In this document: positions 14,520 through 16,048 of the stretch, in pieces
Position numbering within the stretch: the stretch's first letter is position 1
Layout: each line of letters starts with the position of its first letter
NCBI GenBank assembly: GCA_023444765.1
Contig: JAEXLY010000032.1
Location: forward strand, 1 to 16,048
DNA from: Pseudomonadota bacterium
GTDB taxonomy: Bacteria; Pseudomonadota; Gammaproteobacteria; Xanthomonadales; Xanthomonadaceae
Length of the DNA stretch: 16,048 nt
Reading direction: 5' to 3'
Translations under genes and position numbers: made by a program
Notes under the pieces: generated by a model
Told to the model about the DNA's origin: nothing
Database searches by the model: none
The model's input: the letters and a program-made list of their open reading frames with translations, nothing else

Positions 14520-15944
14520 TTACAGGCGGTAGGCGCGCTTGGGCAGGTGGTAGGCCAGCTCGATCGCGACTTCGAGCGCCTCGTCCTCGTCGAGCCGGTG
14601 TTCGGCCACCAGGCGCGCGAGCACGGCGCAATCGACGCGGCGGGCGACGTCGTGCCGGGCGGGTATCGAGAGGAATGCCCGGGTGTCGTCGTTGAAGCCG
14701 ACCGTGTTGTAGAAGCCGGCGGTGCTGAGCGTCTGCTCGCGGAAACGCCACATGCCCTCGACCGAATCGTGGAACCACCACGCTGGCCCGAGGAACACGC
14801 AGGGATAGTGGCCCGCCATCGGGCCGAGCTCGCGCGAGTAGGTGCTTTCATCCAGGGTGAACAGGATCAGCCGGAAGTCGGGCTCGTTGCCGAAGCGCTC
14901 GAGCAGCGGCCTGAGCGCGTTCACGTAGTCGGTGCGAAGGGGCAGGTCGGCGCCCACGTTGCGTCCGTGCCGCGCGAACAGCAGCGGGTTGTGGTTGCGG
15001 AGGCAGCCCGGATGCAGCTGCATCACCAGGCCGTCGTCCAGGCTCATGGCCGCCATCTCGGTCAGCACCTGGCCGCGGAACAGGGCCGCTTCCTGCGTGC
15101 TGAAATCGCCCCTGACGATCTTGGCGAACAGGCGTTCGGCCTCCGCGCGCGGCAGGTTGGCCGTCAGCGCGGTCTCGTGCCCGTGGTCGGTGGATGTCGC
15201 ACCCATGGCCTTGAAGAAGTCGCGGCGCTTGCGGTGGGCGAGCAGATAGCCGTCCCAGCTTTGGACGTCCTCGCCGGTCATCTCGCCGAAACGCTCCAGC
15301 GCACCTGCAAACGCTTCGTGCTCCGGGTCCACCACCTCGTCGGGACGGTAGGCGGTGAGCACCCGGCCATGCCAGCCGCTGTCACGGATCGCCTGGTGGT
15401 GTGCGAGCGTGTCAAGCGGGCCTTCGGTGGTCGCGATCGCCTCGATGTTGAAGCGCTCGAACAGCGCGCGCGGGCGGAAGGCCTCGGTCTGCAGCGCAGT
15501 GGTGATGGTCTCGTAGTACGCATCCGCGCTGTCCGCATCCAGGCGCTGGCGCAGCCCGAACACGTCGTGGAAGACGTGGTTGAGCCACATCGCCGACGGC
15601 GTGCCGCGGAACAGGTGGAAGTTCTCGGCGAACACACGCCAGGCCTGGTGCGGATCCACCTGGGCGCGGCTGCCGTCGGCGCGCGGGATGCCGAGTGCAT
15701 CGAGGCTGATGCCCTGGCTGTAGAGCATGCGGAACACGTAATGGTCCGGCACCAGCAGCAGCTCGGTGGCATTGGCGAAGCAGGCGTTGCCGGCCCACCA
15801 GGACGGGTCCGTGTGGCCGTGCGGGCTGACGATCGGCAAGGTGCCAACTTCGGCGTAGAGCCGCCGGGCGATGCTGCGCTGGGCCGGGTCCGGCGGGAAC
15901 AGGCGGTCCTCGTGGAGGTGCAGCGGTCGGGTCGCGGTGTCCAT
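14520..15944 (-). CDS. uxaC: Uronate isomerase UxaC
   Basis: A 474-residue cytosolic enzyme of the amidohydrolase superfamily that converts D-glucuronate to D-fructuronate and D-galacturonate to D-tagaturonate. This is the first step in using uronic acids from xylan or pectin. Length is normal. The metal-binding motif PHGHTDPSWW (His42, His44) near the N-terminus is diagnostic. Other family blocks are SQGISLDALGIP, FHLFRGTPSAMWL, TTEGPLDTLAHH, TAYRPDEVVDPEH, MQLHPGCLRNHN and GFNDDTRAFLSIPARHDVARR. The ATG at 15944 fits the family; AGAAGA lies upstream as a weak ribosome-binding site. It is the first gene in the hemicellulose operon within the window, and its presence suggests the xylan carries glucuronic acid side groups. 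No alpha-glucuronidase is seen here; one may lie nearby. Confidence 0.96.
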   Translation of the reverse strand: MDTATRPLHLHEDRLFPPDPAQRSIARRLYAEVGTLPIVSPHGHTDPSWWAGNACFANATELLLVPDHYVFRMLYSQGISLDALGIPRADGSRAQVDPHQAWRVFAENFHLFRGTPSAMWLNHVFHDVFGLRQRLDADSADAYYETITTALQTEAFRPRALFERFNIEAIATTEGPLDTLAHHQAIRDSGWHGRVLTAYRPDEVVDPEHEAFAGALERFGEMTGEDVQSWDGYLLAHRKRRDFFKAMGATSTDHGHETALTANLPRAEAERLFAKIVRGDFSTQEAALFRGQVLTEMAAMSLDDGLVMQLHPGCLRNHNPLLFARHGRNVGADLPLRTDYVNALRPLLERFGNEPDFRLILFTLDESTYSRELGPMAGHYPCVFLGPAWWFHDSVEGMWRFREQTLSTAGFYNTVGFNDDTRAFLSIPARHDVARRVDCAVLARLVAEHRLDEDEALEVAIELAYHLPKRAYRL

Positions 15945-15968
15945 GGTGTCTTCTGGTTGCGTGGTGCG

Positions 15969-15984
15969 GCGGGCCTCCGCCCGC
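15969..15984. repeat. Short perfect hairpin upstream of uxaC
   Basis: GCGGGC-CTCC-GCCCGC, a 6-bp stem with a 4-nt loop, lies 25 bp before the uxaC start codon and inside its leader. There is no T run on either side, so it is not a typical terminator. It could be an mRNA leader structure or reflect only high GC content. Confidence 0.3.
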
Positions 15985-16016
15985 GCGCGTGGAGTTTCCC
16001 CGGCAGGGTGGCGCGG

Positions 16017-16048
16017 CTAACGCCTGCGGCTCTCGACCGGTCCCAGCG
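16017..16048 (-). CDS. Possible 3' end of another minus-strand gene (partial)
   Basis: One minus-strand frame enters from the right edge, reads LGPVESRRR and stops at TAG (16019-16017), 72 bp upstream of uxaC. The basic ending and spacing would suit an upstream member of the same operon, such as another uronate or sugar gene. Nine codons are too few to recognise a family, so this is only a possibility. Confidence 0.25.
   Translation of the reverse strand, partial: LGPVESRRR

Overview
The window is very GC-rich, with strong GC bias at third codon positions. Together with the gene content and a manganese riboswitch in front of mntP, this points to a gammaproteobacterium of the Xanthomonadaceae/Lysobacteraceae type (Luteimonas, Lysobacter, Pseudoxanthomonas, Xanthomonas). 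That placement is inferred from protein style and gene neighbourhood; no search was run.

Left end (1-4637, + strand): an iron-acquisition block. It holds the 3' part of a TonB-dependent siderophore receptor, a degenerate repeat element and candidate promoter, and then a tight three-gene inner-membrane set: a DUF3649 protein, a large PepSY-associated TM protein of the PiuB/FoxB type, and a DUF3325 protein. The receptor would bring the ferric siderophore across the outer membrane, and the PepSY protein probably reduces or releases the iron at the inner membrane.

Middle (4638-8732): metal and stress functions and decayed genes. mntP (Mn2+ exporter, - strand) is preceded by a clear yybP-ykoY Mn2+ riboswitch followed by a GC-rich hairpin. 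Next to it is a truncated, probably frameshifted remnant of a GNAT acetyltransferase (+ strand). On the - strand follow a nitronate monooxygenase gene broken by one in-frame TAA codon and a beta-class glutathione S-transferase, joined by an ATGA overlap. A LysR regulator is transcribed divergently from them; the 98-bp spacer has a perfect palindrome that could be its operator.

Right end (8781-15944, all - strand): a plant-hemicellulose operon. In transcription order it is uxaC (uronate isomerase), an exported GH2 beta-galactosidase-type enzyme with a DUF4982 domain, a possible 27-codon small ORF, a secreted GH10 endo-xylanase, and a GH43 beta-xylosidase without a signal peptide. The logic is extracellular or periplasmic cutting of xylan, intracellular trimming of xylo-oligosaccharides to xylose, and uxaC feeding the released uronic acids into central metabolism. 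The last 32 bases may hold the end of another - strand gene.

No tRNA, rRNA, CRISPR array, transposase or phage gene was seen. I found no convincing wholly new system. The most notable points are the riboswitch with its downstream hairpin, the two damaged genes, the repeat element and the small ORF upstream of the xylanase.
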